Origin: Rosellinia necatrix
Taxonomy: Eukaryota; Ascomycota; Sordariomycetes; Xylariales; Xylariaceae
Reading direction: 5' to 3'
NCBI GenBank assembly: GCA_021209875.1
Contig: JAGYVD010000001.1
Location: 930,001-994,000 of the forward strand
Length of the DNA: 64,000 nucleotides
A program made the translations under genes and the position numbers. Below are positions 40,563-51,666 of the stretch, in pieces; position 1 is the stretch's first letter, and each line of letters opens with the position of its first letter. The notes under the pieces are model-generated. The model was not told the origin of the DNA, made no database searches, and saw only the letters and a list, made by a program, of their open reading frames with translations.

Positions 40563-40865
40563 TTAACCCTGAACTCCAACAGGGGTCTGGCACAGGATAT
40601 CCTGGCCGAGGATGGGGAGCTCGCAGCACCGGGCACGCTGGCCGATGGCTGAACAGACGGCGCTGAAGTCGTCGGCCGAGGTAGGGACGCTAGGTGGGTT
40701 GCCGCAATCGAGGTCCGCAACGCCTAGGACGTCGGTGGCGCAACATTGGGCCGTACCGTAGAGGCCCGAGCATGACGCGTAGATTTGACGGTCTTCGAGC
40801 CCGGGTGCTGGGGCTCCGAGAGCGGCGGCAGTGAAGAGGATTGAAACGACAGGAGGGAATTGCAT
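40563..40865 (-). CDS. Class II hydrophobin
   Basis: The 100-residue protein is a small secreted amphipathic coat protein that assembles at air-water or hydrophobic interfaces on hyphae and spores. Residues 1 to about 18 form a signal peptide ending in an Ala-Gly-Ala-Pro region. Eight cysteines lie at 32, 41, 42, 54, 71, 80, 81 and 92, giving C-X8-CC-X11-C-X16-C-X8-CC-X10-C. That is the class II spacing, and the short, regular loops exclude class I. The gene is a single exon, whereas many class II genes have introns. The start was chosen because it gives the signal peptide, and the stop follows 8 residues after the last cysteine, as usual. A TATATAA box lies about 165 bp upstream. The gene sits about 0.7 kb from the AT isochore. 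Confidence 0.93.
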   Translation of the reverse strand: MQFPPVVSILFTAAALGAPAPGLEDRQIYASCSGLYGTAQCCATDVLGVADLDCGNPPSVPTSADDFSAVCSAIGQRARCCELPILGQDILCQTPVGVQG

Positions 40866-42983
40866 TATGGCGATTACTGTGTATGAATCTGACAGTGCAG
40901 GAAGATTCCGTTTTAAGTAAATTCACTTTTAGTTTAGGTTAGGAACGCTGAAGCGAGAGACTAGTGATTGGTAGTAGTAGTTAATGGGCTGATGTTTGTT
41001 ATAGAACGAGTTGTGAGCAATCATGAGAATTTATATATTTTCGAGAGTCTGTGGCGGCGCTTCACCTTGACATCTGCTCACCCTCGCCTCCCTCCCACCA
41101 GAAACTCAGCATGTGTGATCTAGGGCTGCGATTGAATGATGACGACGGTAACCAAATAATCGAGTCACCCCCTGCCATGTTATTCCATGTATGCTTCGAT
41201 ATGACAATGCCTTGGGGCCATATCCTATAACGGGGGGATCTAATAAGCTCATAGATCGCAGGCATACCTTTGGGGCTGTGTATAGAGATTCTTTCTCGAT
41301 TGGGTATTACGCAATCATGTCGATCACTACCTATGGCTTCAATAGCCCCTGTGAATTAGGCCTGCAAAATTACGCGCCTTGAAATGTGTTAGCACATCCT
41401 TGCCTATGGGCACACGCGATCGCGAGACAAGCAAACAATGAGTCTTGACTAAGTGGAAGATTAAACGTGGTAGAGTTAGTCGAATGGTTGGGGCGGTGAC
41501 AGGGGAGATAGGGGCTTTCCTGAATATCTACTATAGCATGCAAAAGGGTTACTATGCACCAATATATATGCGCGCTGTTGATACCGCAGCCAGTTCAACC
41601 ATATGAGCGGAAATGTAAGTTATATGCCATGAGCACACAGCAAGTCAGCACATTGGTGATGAGGACTAACCATCGAACACAGCAACTACGAGCGGGAGGT
41701 GACAATGACGTGTCTGACTCTCCAGCAGCCAATCAATCTCATATGGTGGTACTAAAGGAGAAATGCAGGATCTGTGCCTGCAGGGGGATGATGTGCTAAG
41801 ATATTTCTTCTATTGCCGATGCGGTGGCGCTCTCTCTGACGATAGCTAGGCAGTTGGATATACCAATTGCGACAGAGGGTGGCGTTTCCCAACGCCCATG
41901 CATGCAGGTGAGGCTCTGCCTGGCAGTTTCGCTTCGCCAAGAATAGAAACAAATCTTCTCGACAAGATACTACTACATATAATCAGTTCTAGGGTGGCAG
42001 CGCATTCATCACCATCACACATGCGGGGTCGATGGGCAGCATGAACTCCAGGCACCTAGCCTAGAGTAGTAGCGAGCCTAGAGCACTACGTCAAGCATAG
42101 GAAAGGGGCCAATAGCCGCCCAAGCGGCGCTGGGTGGCCTCGGCAGACGGGAAAAACAGGAAAAGGCGCAACTGATCGGCCAGAGCAAGTACTATAATGG
42201 GCTCTGGATGGGCCATATATCTCGGAGTATAATAATATGAGCTCATTATAGAGTACACCGTCCACGTATAGGTAAAATGGGCTGGCGCGAAGTGGCAAGG
42301 GCCGTGAAGTCGTTGAATCCTCTCCGTCCGATGTTACAAGGAATATTGAGTCGGCGTTGGTGTTTTGTGCAAGGTTAATAAAGAGGACAGAGGGAAAAAG
42401 CAACCTCAGAGATTCTAATTCGGGGGCCGAACGAGCTTGGCGATGTTGCCATCATTGTAAAAACGGATAATAACAAGGCATTGGCCCTGGCCCTCTGGCC
42501 TGGTGGGTTTTCAAACGGCAACCTTGTATATATCAAGGGTAATATATCGGGACTTGGAAACTGCGTCATAGCTTTAAGATATCTATTGTGCCCGCTTAAA
42601 TATCATGTCAACGTGATATTGTCGATTGTACCGCCACATATATACTTGTGGCCAATCGTTCGCCCCTTTATGTAACTGGTTGTAAAGTGTTCTATAGTTC
42701 TGTCCATTCAAGCAGCTAGCCTCGGCCGAGTGCTGGGAGGGTATATAATGACTGAGCGGCTACAGAGCATGATGCTTGTCCGGGACTGGTAGGCCGAATA
42801 CTGTTCACAAACTGATGCAAAGCTAGGTAGAAGAATGCAGATTCGATGATCAGGCGCAGACAATCGTCCTCATCGGAGTTGCGCACTAGTACATATATCT
42901 CGTCTATCGTTGCATTGTCTATCCCAGATCCATACACCTTTCCCACGGTGATGTTTGAACACCCGTATGACTGCGGTTGTCGA
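40866..42983. other. Intergenic region, hydrophobin to RPT5
   Basis: This 2.1 kb stretch is GC-normal with short overlapping open frames on both strands, none with recognisable domains or splice-linked extensions. It holds the hydrophobin promoter on its left and the RPT5 3' flank on its right. Confidence 0.5.
41031..41037 (-). promoter_or_regulatory. TATA box candidate for the hydrophobin gene
   Basis: TATATAA on the minus strand, about 166 bp before the hydrophobin start codon, is a plausible core promoter for a highly expressed gene. Position and sequence are the only support. Confidence 0.4.
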
Positions 42984-44546
42984 TTAAGCATAGAAATTGA
43001 CAGTCTAAATGCCGTGTTAGCCGTGATCAGTAAATGTGTTGAGATCAGAACAAAACTTACCTCCTTTTTCTTGGCTTGTACCTCCGCGATTGCGTCTACA
43101 TAGTGTTCGTGGCTAATCTTGTTCTTTCCCATTCGGAGAGCGATCATGCCTGCCTCAACACATACCGCTTTTAACATAGCACCGCCAAATTCGTCGGTGC
43201 TTCGCGCTAGCTCCCCCCAATTTACAGTGGTGTCTACTGTCATCTTGCGAGAATGAATCTTCAGGATCTGTGCTCGGGCCTCCTCATTTGGTAGGGGAAA
43301 CTCGATCTTTCGGTCTAGGCGGCCAGATCGCAGTAGGGCAGGATCAAGGACATCGACACGATTTGTGGCGGCGAGAACCTTGATACGATCGTCGGATGCG
43401 AATCCATCTAATTGGTTGAGAAGCTCTAGCATAGTCCGCTGTACTTCCCTATCACCACTCTTTTCACTGTCGAAACGCTTGGTGCCAACGGCGTCGAGCT
43501 CATCAATAAAGATGATGGCAGGGGCCTTCTCCTTCGCCAATGCGAAGCAGTCTCTTACGAGTTTGGCGCCGTCTCCGATAAACATCTGGACAAGTTGGGG
43601 ACCGGCAAGTTTAAGGAACGTGGCGTCAGTCTGAGCAGCACAAGCTCGTGCCAGCAGAGTCTTTCCGGTGCCCGGTGGTCCGTACATCAGGGCACCTTGA
43701 GAGTCATATTAGCGATATGTCAAATCGGCATGGTAGATGATTACACCAACCTTTAGGGGCTTTGATGCCGATCTTCTTGAAACGCTCGGCCTCCTTCATG
43801 GGCCATACAATCGCCTCAACCAACTCCTCAATCTGCTTATCCAGACCACCGACATCGGTGTACTTCTCGGTGGGCTTTTCGTCCACTTCCATTGCCTTTA
43901 CCCGACTGTCATATTCGGCCGGCAGAGTATCGAGAATCAGATACGAATCCTTATTCACTCCGATGAGGTCTCCAGGTTTCAGAGTCTCGGGATCAACGAG
44001 GCCAATCAGAGGTAAAAATATGGTTTGTCTTGTCGAAGTCTTAATAACAGCGGACTTGCCCACTCGCGTTGCATCCAAGTCAATATTAGCGCCCTCCTCG
44101 GATGATTCGGCAGTAGGGTCGAGGTCTAACAGCTCGACAACGTTACCGACAAGGTATGGCAATTGTCTATCGTCTCATCAGCGCTTGGGGGCATTTGGAA
44201 AAGGCGAGATTCCGGGCGCGGCAAACCGGTTATTAGCGATCTTCTCCACATTCTCCTTGATCTTCTCAGCCATAGTGGCCTTCTCGTGTGATAGTCGCTG
44301 GAACTCGCTCTTCATGATCCTCGCGTCATTCTCGAGTAGGCGTTTACGGGTTTGAAGGTCCTGTGTACTAAGGCTGAGGACTTCCTCGTCCAGGATCTCC
44401 TCTACTTCCGGCTGAGCGTCCTGCATGTCGGCATCGTCTTCGTTATTCGTATCGGTGCTCCCATTGCCTCGGCCGTCGTTCTTCTTATCTTTGCGGTCGT
44501 CTGGCCGGCGGCGCTCGACACCTTCCATATCCTGTGCGCTTGACAT
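42984..44546 (-). CDS. RPT5: 26S proteasome regulatory subunit 6A (Rpt5 ATPase)
   Basis: This is one of six AAA ATPases in the base of the 19S particle, which unfold ubiquitinated proteins and open the 20S gate. The CDS is complement(42984..43004, 43061..43695, 43751..44166, 44227..44546), giving 463 residues, the normal size for Rpt5. Introns are 56, 55 and 60 bp with GT-AG ends; the first has a CTGAT branch site. The N-terminus is acidic, followed by a coiled coil (about 50-105), the OB domain beginning [13 protein letters not shown], Walker A GPPGTGKT at 251-258, Walker B IIFIDE at 306-311, and an arginine-finger region [13 protein letters not shown]. The last six residues, TVNFYA, lie on a 21 bp exon and supply the HbYX motif (FYA) that docks into the 20S ring. 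Reading through the last intron would replace this tail with an unrelated extension. The gene is divergent from the CID2-family gene. Confidence 0.96.
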
Positions 44547-45343
44547 GACGGGGCCAGGTGTGTGTGTGTGTGTGTATGACTGGGGTGCTGGTGGAATAAG
44601 TTGTAAACTGCGAGGTCGGAGAAAACAAAGAAATAGGCCGGGCGATCAAGATGGATGCGAAATGTAATTGTTTTGGTGGCACATGGAATAGGACCGGCTG
44701 GGATAGGTGAATGTAGATGAGAGAGCTGATAATTACCTTAGTGGCAGCGATGATGATCAATAGAGATAGCAAGGCTCTAACTTAGGTAACTTAGTTTCAA
44801 TTGGACCATGGTGGGCAAGCTCTCCAAGGCAGGCGCTGGCGCGTAATCAGGCGAATGCAGGAAGCGGGGCACTAAGCATATACCATACCTAACGTGCACT
44901 ATTACCTACAAAGGTACCTACGAAGAACAACTCCCTATTTAATGGCGGGCGCTAAATTACGTATGGGTATGCACCCAAAGCTGCGAAGTACCAGAACAAG
45001 TAAGTTATGTAGGTGGGTACATAGTTATCAAGCTGCATGCACATCACATTAGACGTCCCCAGGGCTGCATCGCTCCGTCATCAAGCTTCCGCAACGTTTT
45101 GAGCGTCTAGCTCCATCCGAACCACTTTCTCTATCTATCGAGCCTTCGGAACCTCCCGGCTTTCGCATCGACATTACGCTCATCTACTGGCCTATTGGTA
45201 TCGAAATCCTCGCTTATATATCTCGGAAATCCCTATTTCTTTCCGTCACACTGGCTGGGTTACTTTGGACTAGACAACCGGCTCCCGAATCAACGGATGC
45301 CACGCATGTGACTCGTGATTCCGGGAGAGCTTCTCGGGATATC
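44547..45343. promoter_or_regulatory. Divergent promoter region, RPT5 and CID2-family gene
   Basis: About 0.8 kb separates the two start codons. A (GT)9 microsatellite at 44,558-44,575 lies within 12-30 bp of the RPT5 start and so is read as CA repeats in its leader. GGTGGCACA at 44,675-44,683 differs by one base from the yeast proteasome control element GGTGGCAAA. TACCTA/GGTACC words cluster at 44,905-44,930. Confidence 0.5.
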
Positions 45344-45991
45344 ATGACTGCGCCCTCAAACACTCCTACACTGACCCCGCAGTTTTGTTTCACGCCTGTT
45401 GCTTTGAGAGGTGTGTGATCTTCCATTAATTAAGGTCTCATTATCATAAGCTCATACACGCCAACTATAGACTTTCTACGTATATCCAGGGGCTCCATTG
45501 ACGACTCCATCGCCCAAAATCTCAATGCCCTTATCACGCCGGCGGAGTCGGGCTTTGACGCAACCTCTACCTCCGTGAGGATCGCCCGGAGATCCCCTGG
45601 ACAGATTGAGCCTCACTCTTGCCAGGCTTTTAAAGACGAGGTCCTGTTCCCGTCTTGGCAGGCGAGATCTGATGTTTTGACATACTGTGCCTACGTTGCT
45701 ACAAGCCCCGACCCTGATGACCCAGAAATCCTTCTTCGGGCTGCGGAGACGGAGAGGAATCGTGAACGAGTCGTTGACGAACGGCTAGATCCCTACTCTG
45801 GCCGATATTTCCCGCGGGAACCGAGGACGGAGAAACTGGCATTGCTGCTGAGACAAGAAAGAAGCGTCGAGAGGATTGTGAGGTCACAAACTTGGAGTCT
45901 GGTCCAGGGAAAGTGTGAGAATAGCGGCTCCCAGGACGCCGAAGAGGCTTTAAACCAGTGGCGGTTGCGTCGAGAACGTTCAGGTCGATGA
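45344..45991 (+). CDS. CID2/MIX23-family protein (caffeine-induced death protein 2)
   Basis: CDS join(45344..45410, 45471..45991) gives 195 residues. The first exon encodes a short proline/threonine-rich leader and QFCFTPVALR; the second continues DFLRISRGSIDDSIAQNLNA and LITPAESGFD, the conserved core of the family, so the 60 bp intron (GTGTGT...CTATAG) is strongly supported by frame and sequence. A second conserved block, CQAFKDEVLFPSWQARSDVL, carries Cys73, and Cys95 follows in TYCAYV; Cys15 lies in the first block. In yeast the family member Mix23 is a mitochondrial intermembrane-space protein with paired cysteines that supports protein import; fission yeast Cid2 was named for a caffeine phenotype. 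The C-terminal third is charged and helical. An AATAAA signal lies 65 bp after the stop. The family call is firm; the cellular role here is inferred. Confidence 0.85.
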
Positions 45992-47003
45992 CATACAGCG
46001 GAGTTTTGGGATAAATTTGCCGAAACACTGATGGACGACAGCTCATGTCTACCAAAATAAAACCGGGGCGAGTGTATTTGTTAGATAGTTAGTAGTTAGA
46101 TACTATATCATCACCACTTAAATAAGGGCTGTGATTGAATGGCGAAATGTGATAAGGGAACAGTTTCAGCACCCCCAAGCCTAGTAGCAGTTATAGTAAT
46201 ACATGGTGCGAGGTACAAGGGAGTGAGTGTTCACTTCCCTCGTTTGCGAATAGCGTAGGGGTCATTCTTTTTCTCTTCTTTTCCTCCGTATTATTTATTT
46301 ACATACCTATATTTTCTGTCTCCACCTCAAAACAATGCGTTGAGTATCTCATGCAATGGAAAGGCCGGAGTAGTAATGGATAGGGAAGTACCTACCTTTT
46401 TAACGAGGTACTACACTGGTGTGGGCAGGTCAAGAGGCATGCATGATGTAGCTAATATACATAGTTATGGGGTGCGGGTTAGGTGGTGCGGGTTAGGTGG
46501 TCCGAGCTCTAAATTCCGAATTCCGCCGGGCATGGCAAACCACAGAAAAGCGCCGCCAAGCCGCCGTTGTGACTACCGAGAATCATACCACAGCACTGGG
46601 CTGCCCTGGCTCTACCTACCTAAATAAGCATCCGAGCTGGGCAACGGTTCTTGCCTGCACAGGTGTCCAGAACACAGCGATTGACAAAAGTCGGCCCCGA
46701 TCCCTTCACCTCGCCCCCGACATTGTAACGGACGTGCTTGTCTGGCTGGGGATATTCATAGGCCATCTTGGAGTACGCAATTCTGCTTCTGCGCCAACTT
46801 ACACATCGTCCGATTTCGTCGCTCTGACGGCCCCAGTAGGCAGAGACGAAGCTCGCACCCTCGTGGGCCTCGAGTTGTGCTTTTCCCTTCCCTCCGTAAA
46901 CGCGCCGCCGATTCCGTATCCCGTCCTCTACGACCTATCGCCGTAGTGCCTACCCGAGTCACCTGTCTCGGTCCTCTGGTCGCCTAGGCGGTCGCTCCTA
47001 GCC
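45992..47003. other. Intergenic region, CID2-family gene to NAA15
   Basis: The region holds the 3' flank of the CID2-family gene and the promoter of NAA15. A 14-base tandem (GGTGCGGGTTAGGT, two copies) lies at 46,471-46,498. The last 350 bases are GC-richer and carry a 149-codon open frame without recognisable features, more likely leader or promoter than gene. Confidence 0.5.
46056..46061 (+). terminator. Polyadenylation signal of CID2-family gene
   Basis: AATAAA lies 65 bp downstream of the stop codon at 45,991, a usual position for a fungal poly(A) signal. Confidence 0.5.
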
Positions 47004-49631
47004 ATGCCACAGCCCTTGAGCTCGAAGGAGAATGCTCTCTTTCGCCAGGTCATTCGCAATTATGAGGAGAAACAGTACAAGCGCGGCCTCAAGGCTGCCG
47101 AGCAGATCCTCAAGAAAAATCCGAAGCATGGAGACACTCTTGCTATGAAGGCCTTAATAATCAATTCAATGGGCAAAACGGATGAGGCGTTTGCTCTGGC
47201 TAAGGAGGCTCTGAATGCCGACATGAAATCACACATATGCTGGCATGTCTACGGCCTGCTGTACCGTCATCAGAAGAATTTCGAGGAGGCCATCAAAGCT
47301 TATAAGTTCGCCTTAAAGCTAGAGCCGGGCTCACCTCAAATCCAGAGGGATTTGGCGTACCTACAAGCTCAGATGCGCGACTTCCAGGGCTACATCCAGA
47401 GCAGGACTGCCATGCTACAAGCCAAATCTCAGCTGAGACAGAATTGGACCGCTCTGGCTGTCGCCCATCACCTTGCCGGGGACCTCGCTCAGGCCGAGAA
47501 GGTGTTGACCACCTACGAAGAATCCGTGAAATCCCCTCCCTCGCACGCAGATTATGAAAATTCGGAAGCTGTTATGTACAAAAACTCGTTAATCGCAGAA
47601 TCGGGCGATTATCAGAGGGCGTTGGACCACCTCGAATCCATTGCTAAGCACAATCTGGATCGTCTCGCGGTTTTGGAGCTGAGGGCCGAGTATCTCGCAA
47701 AGCTAGGTAGGAAGGATGAAGCTATCAAAGCATACCGGGCCCTGTTAGACAGGAACTCTGAACACCCCGAATATTACACCAAATTGACGGAAGTGATGGG
47801 CCTTGATGCCAGTGACACGAACGCTCACAAGGCTGTCTATGACGAATACGCTAAGGAGAATCCAAGATGTGATGCCGCGAAACGGCTACCCTTAAACTTC
47901 CTCACTGGTAAGCCTCGATAGCTGATTGGCTAGTCTCTGCGTTGGCTACGGATTAGCTGACTGGCCTATAGGCGACGATTTCCGCGAGGCTGCCAAAACA
48001 TATCTGGCACTGATGCTAGACAAAGGGGTCCCATCTACTTTTGCAAATCTTAAACATCTCTATACGGACCCATTCAAGAAGGCGACATTGGAATCCTTAG
48101 CCCATGACTACGTCACGGATAAAGAAACTCAATCCCCGGACGAGAAACCTACAGACGGAGAGCTGAAAGGCACGCCGGCAGGTCTTTACTACCTCGCTCA
48201 GCACTACAATTACCACCTATCTCGAGATCTCGCCAAAGCGTTAGAGTTTGTTGAGAGAGGCCTCGAATTGGTGCCCGCTACCGTGGAATTCCATATGACG
48301 AAGGCCAGGATATGGAAACATTACGGTAATACACGCAAGGCAGCCGAAATCATGGATCATGCCCGCAATCTCGACTTGAAAGATAGGTATATCAACACGA
48401 AGACGGCTAAGTATCAACTGCGGAACAACGAGAGCGCTAAGGCCTTGAAGACAATGGCACTTTTCACCCGAGGCGATGTACCCGGTGGGCCCCTATCCGA
48501 TCTCATCGACATGCAAAGCATATGGTACCTAACAGAAGATGGCGAGGCCTCTGTACGCAACGGGCTTATCGGCTTGGCACTGAAACGATTTCACGCCGTT
48601 TATAACATTTTCGATGTTTGGCAGGAAGACCAATTCGATTTCCACAGTTTTTCACTTAGAAAGGGCCAAATTCGTGCATACGTAGACATGATTCGGTGGG
48701 AGGACAAGCTTCGCGAGCACCCCTTCTATACTCGTGCGGCTCTCGGTGCAATTGCAGCGTATCTTGGTTTACACGATAGCAGACTTGGCGCAGACGTGGC
48801 CAATGGTTCCTCGCATGGGACTGCAGAGGAGGAAGCTGACAAGAGAAGAGCCCTTAAGAAAGCGAAAAGGGATGCCCAGAAAGCGGAGCGGGAAGCGGCT
48901 GAACAAATTGCTAAACAAGATCCGAACAAACCCAAGACCGCTGCCCCAGACAACGTTAAAAAGGATGATGACCCGATTGGGCTGAAGCTGGCGTCAACTG
49001 ATCAACCCTTGGTCGAGGCTACAAAGTTCTTATTGCCGATCCTCCAGCTTAGCCCAGAGAATATCGATGGCCAGGTTGCTGGGTTTGAGGTATACATCAG
49101 ACGAGGTAATTATTTCCTATTTCTATCATTTCATAGTTCTCTATACTCACACCAACAGGAAAATACCTCCTTGCGCTGCATTGCTTGAACGCCGCGCTCG
49201 CCATCGATGCAGCCAACCCAGTTGTCCATGAACAAGCAGTGCGCTTTCACCAAGAGATCGACTCGAAACTAGCATCGCTTCCTACCCAAGTCGCCGAAGT
49301 CATAAAGACCGAGTTCACGGCCATCAGCGCCTCTACAAACCTAAAGAAATACAATGCTGAGTTTCTGGAGAAGCATCAAGACAGTGCTGCTCATGTTGTG
49401 TCGGGTGTGAAAATCCAGAAACTCCTAGGGGAGGACCAGGGAACGTGTGAGAAGGCTCTGTTTGACGTTCTTAGTTTGAAGGGTGATGACTGGGAGCCAG
49501 CGGCGGAGGCTCTTGGACTCCTTCTCCAGTGGCGAAGTAGTGAGGCGGAGGCCTTCAAGAAGGCCGCTGAGGAGACATGGCCAGAGGTGACCCTATTCAA
49601 ACCGACCCCTCCCCCTCCTGCTTCATCATAG
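47004..49631 (+). CDS. NAA15: NatA N-terminal acetyltransferase auxiliary subunit (Naa15/Nat1)
   Basis: CDS join(47004..47907, 47972..49105, 49159..49631) gives 836 residues, normal for fungal Naa15. The protein is a TPR superhelix that anchors NatA to the ribosome and holds the catalytic Naa10, which acetylates Ser, Ala, Thr and Gly N-termini after methionine removal. The N-terminus (LSSKENALFRQVIRNYEEKQ, then HGDTLAMKALI) is diagnostic. TPR units run through residues 20-300 and again after 350. A lysine/glutamate-rich coiled coil (EEADKRRALKKAKRDAQKAE) lies near residue 600, as in other Naa15 proteins, and the C-terminal end is PPPPASS. Introns of 64 and 53 bp have GT-AG borders; splicing restores FLTG-DDFREAAKTYL and RRG-KYLLALHCLNA, both conserved. 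The start lies within a GC-rich leader and matches the family N-terminus. Confidence 0.95.
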
Positions 49632-50518
49632 CGCATTTAGACGCGCCAAGGCCTCTTCCCCATTCTTCAAATGTGAGATAAAGCATTCGGTAAGCGCGGT
49701 TCGGTGGGCTCCTTAAGCAATGTCGGCATTTACCAACATGGCTGTCGTTCACGAGATATTAGCCACTGTATGTTATGAACTAGGAAGACAAAATTGGCAT
49801 CGTGGGATATGGAGGGCTACACGGAAATAGCATTAAGATATACCAAGCGAATTGGTAGAGCGACTTTGCCGCCTGCTGAAAACTGCCCCAACCCTTCTCG
49901 CATGCAGCCGGATCCAATGAGCGAAAGTATACCATCCACGCACCACAACTTTACATGTAGAAACACTTAAAGTCATTAGTCGACCGGGAGACGTCCGATC
50001 AGGAGGTAAATCAGCGATCACATTCCAATCACGAGCATCGAGACTGTCCATTTTCATCCATATGGTTTCATTTCATAATCATACTGTTATGTTCGAGTGA
50101 GAGCCCAAGCCCGAGACCTTGGTCCCAATTCCTAACTCCGGTAAAAATGCTTTTTCCTAATCCAGCCATGCTATCATGTCGTCGAATCGTGATCGTATTG
50201 CTTCGAGATGCTTGTTGACAAAAGAGAGGTCCAATGAGTGTCGCTTCTTTTCCCCGATGAGCCTGCCCATTTCCCCGGGGCTCTCACAAAAAGCGTGAGA
50301 ACTGTATCTTCTTCGGTTGCTTCGTGACACGGGAGGGGCATGCCCCACGTTGGCCGTCATATGGCGATATAGGATATTTGTCGCCGCCGCTTCACAGGGG
50401 CCCGTGGGCGGCCTTTAGAAATAATAAGACACCCACACGGCATCGTTAGGCCCTTGGCACCTTGTCCAGGAAGGACACTATTTTCCGTTAGCCTTCCAGC
50501 CCACTTCCGGAGCCAGAA
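49632..50518. other. Intergenic region after NAA15
   Basis: GATAAAG, a weak poly(A)-like signal, occurs near 49,676. Two open frames of 67 and 74 codons on the minus strand lack recognisable features. No gene is supported. Confidence 0.45.
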
Positions 50519-50938
50519 TTATACGTACGGGTTTGATGGACATGCAGTATGCCGCGCATGTAATCTTATGCCAAGTAGCCCATGAACACACAGCTGGTTG
50601 TTCGCTTAAGTTGGAGTCGTTAGCGATAAGGCCCAACTCATATGTGTATCTTGGGCCAGGAACAGCGACTCACAAGGCTCAAAGCCACCCTTTGGGAAAT
50701 CCTTGACGACGTCGTAATCCAAGGACGCATCACGCGCGTCGGCCACAGCCCGCGCGGATCGAGCGCCCAGCGTCTTGCGCGTGAGGTCGAAGAAACACCA
50801 ACCCTCCAGTCCAACACAGACGAACGAGATGAGCGGCAGAAGATACTGAAGAGCGAACCAGTCCTCTAGGAAGGCGGACACGGGAGCCGTGAAGGGCTCC
50901 CAGAGGCCAAGACCGAGTGTACCAGCCATGGAAGGCAT
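50519..50938 (-). CDS. Small predicted membrane protein, unidentified
   Basis: The first exon, 50,938 to 50,674, encodes 88 residues: a short N-terminus, then a strongly hydrophobic segment (WFALQYLLPLISFVCVGLEG, residues about 27-46), and a charged stretch ending DVVKDFPKGGFEP. A consensus donor GTGAGT follows, with a perfect branch site GCTAACGAC at 50,616-50,624. Two acceptors are possible. CTTAAG, giving intron 50,605-50,673 and stop at 50,519, makes 116 residues; AACCAG, giving intron 50,594-50,673, would end at 50,478. Unspliced, the frame stops at 50,606 after 110 residues. A CT-rich leader directly precedes the ATG, as is common in fungal genes. I do not recognise the family. The splice signals make a real gene more likely than not, but the C-terminus is uncertain. 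Confidence 0.5.
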
Positions 50939-51653
50939 GGCGCGATGGATGGGGAAGAAGAGGGAAAAGAAGAAGAAGAAGGGAGGAGGCGGGGCTTCAT
51001 ATTATACCTAGCGAGAGGTTTCTCGAGCAAACATACACTACTACCACATGCATCACATGCATCACACACCACTCACTCACTCACACCACACCATCTCGTA
51101 CTATCTACCGCACACGATACGATAGGGATACCGCCTATCTTGATCGGCCATTCTTGTGCGTTCACACCCACGCAAACTCACCTTGCCTTTTCCCTAGCGC
51201 GAGCCACCGCCTGCCCGACTGTGGATCGGGGCGAGGACCGATTGGGGCTGGCTCGCACGCCGGGCTCACGATTTGCAGGGGGGCCCGGAGAGTTGTCCTC
51301 ACCGCTCAGAAACCGTCGTGGACCGGGTGGGGACGAGAAAGAGAACCGCTCAAACCGACCCGGTTCACCTGGGCCCTTTTCCCCCCAGCCATCGTCCACC
51401 ACGTCAACAAGCAACCCTAACCCCCCTCCTCCTCCCAGCCCACTTTCGAGACGTGTAGCGTAGCGGCGGCGTCGCGCCGGCCGGTTTTTATTCTTGTTTT
51501 TTAATCGCCTCACCGTTGGCTCGAAGGAGAGGACCGGGGAGAAGGGAAAGAGAAAAGAGGGGGAGGAGGACCCAGTGGTTCATGTGCCTTACACCTTAGA
51601 CAAACAGGTATGTACGTACCTTGAGCCACCTCGACGCGAGGGATATGGAGGGA

Positions 51654-51666
51654 GGGGGGGGGGGGG
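51654..51666 (+). repeat. G homopolymer (13 bases)
   Basis: An uninterrupted run of 13 G residues, preceded and followed by further G-rich sequence. It is a likely slippage site and assembly-error hotspot. Confidence 0.85.

Noticed and set aside
42086..42403. 105-codon minus-strand frame downstream of RPT5
   Set aside because: No recognisable motif, overlapping frames on both strands, and no intron that would link it to a longer protein.
42716..42983. Continuation of the RPT5 frame past the third exon
   Set aside because: The extension is unrelated to Rpt5; splicing at 43,060/43,005 restores the conserved TVNFYA end and stop.
45053..45343. Long open frame upstream of the CID2-family start
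   Set aside because: It contains no ATG in frame and its translation shows no family similarity; the conserved protein starts at 45,344.
46471..46498. GGGTTAGG words resembling telomere repeat
   Set aside because: Only two copies in a 14-base tandem with other bases between; not a telomeric array.
46497..46946. 149-codon frame before NAA15
   Set aside because: It lies in the GC-rich leader of NAA15 and has no family features.
49835..49925. tRNA-like A-box (AAGCGAATTGGTAGAGCGAC)
   Set aside because: No matching B-box GGTTCRANYCC or cloverleaf arms follow.
51178..51513. 111-codon Gly/Pro/Arg-rich minus-strand frame
   Set aside because: Low-complexity composition from a G/C-rich intergenic stretch, with competing frames on the other strand.
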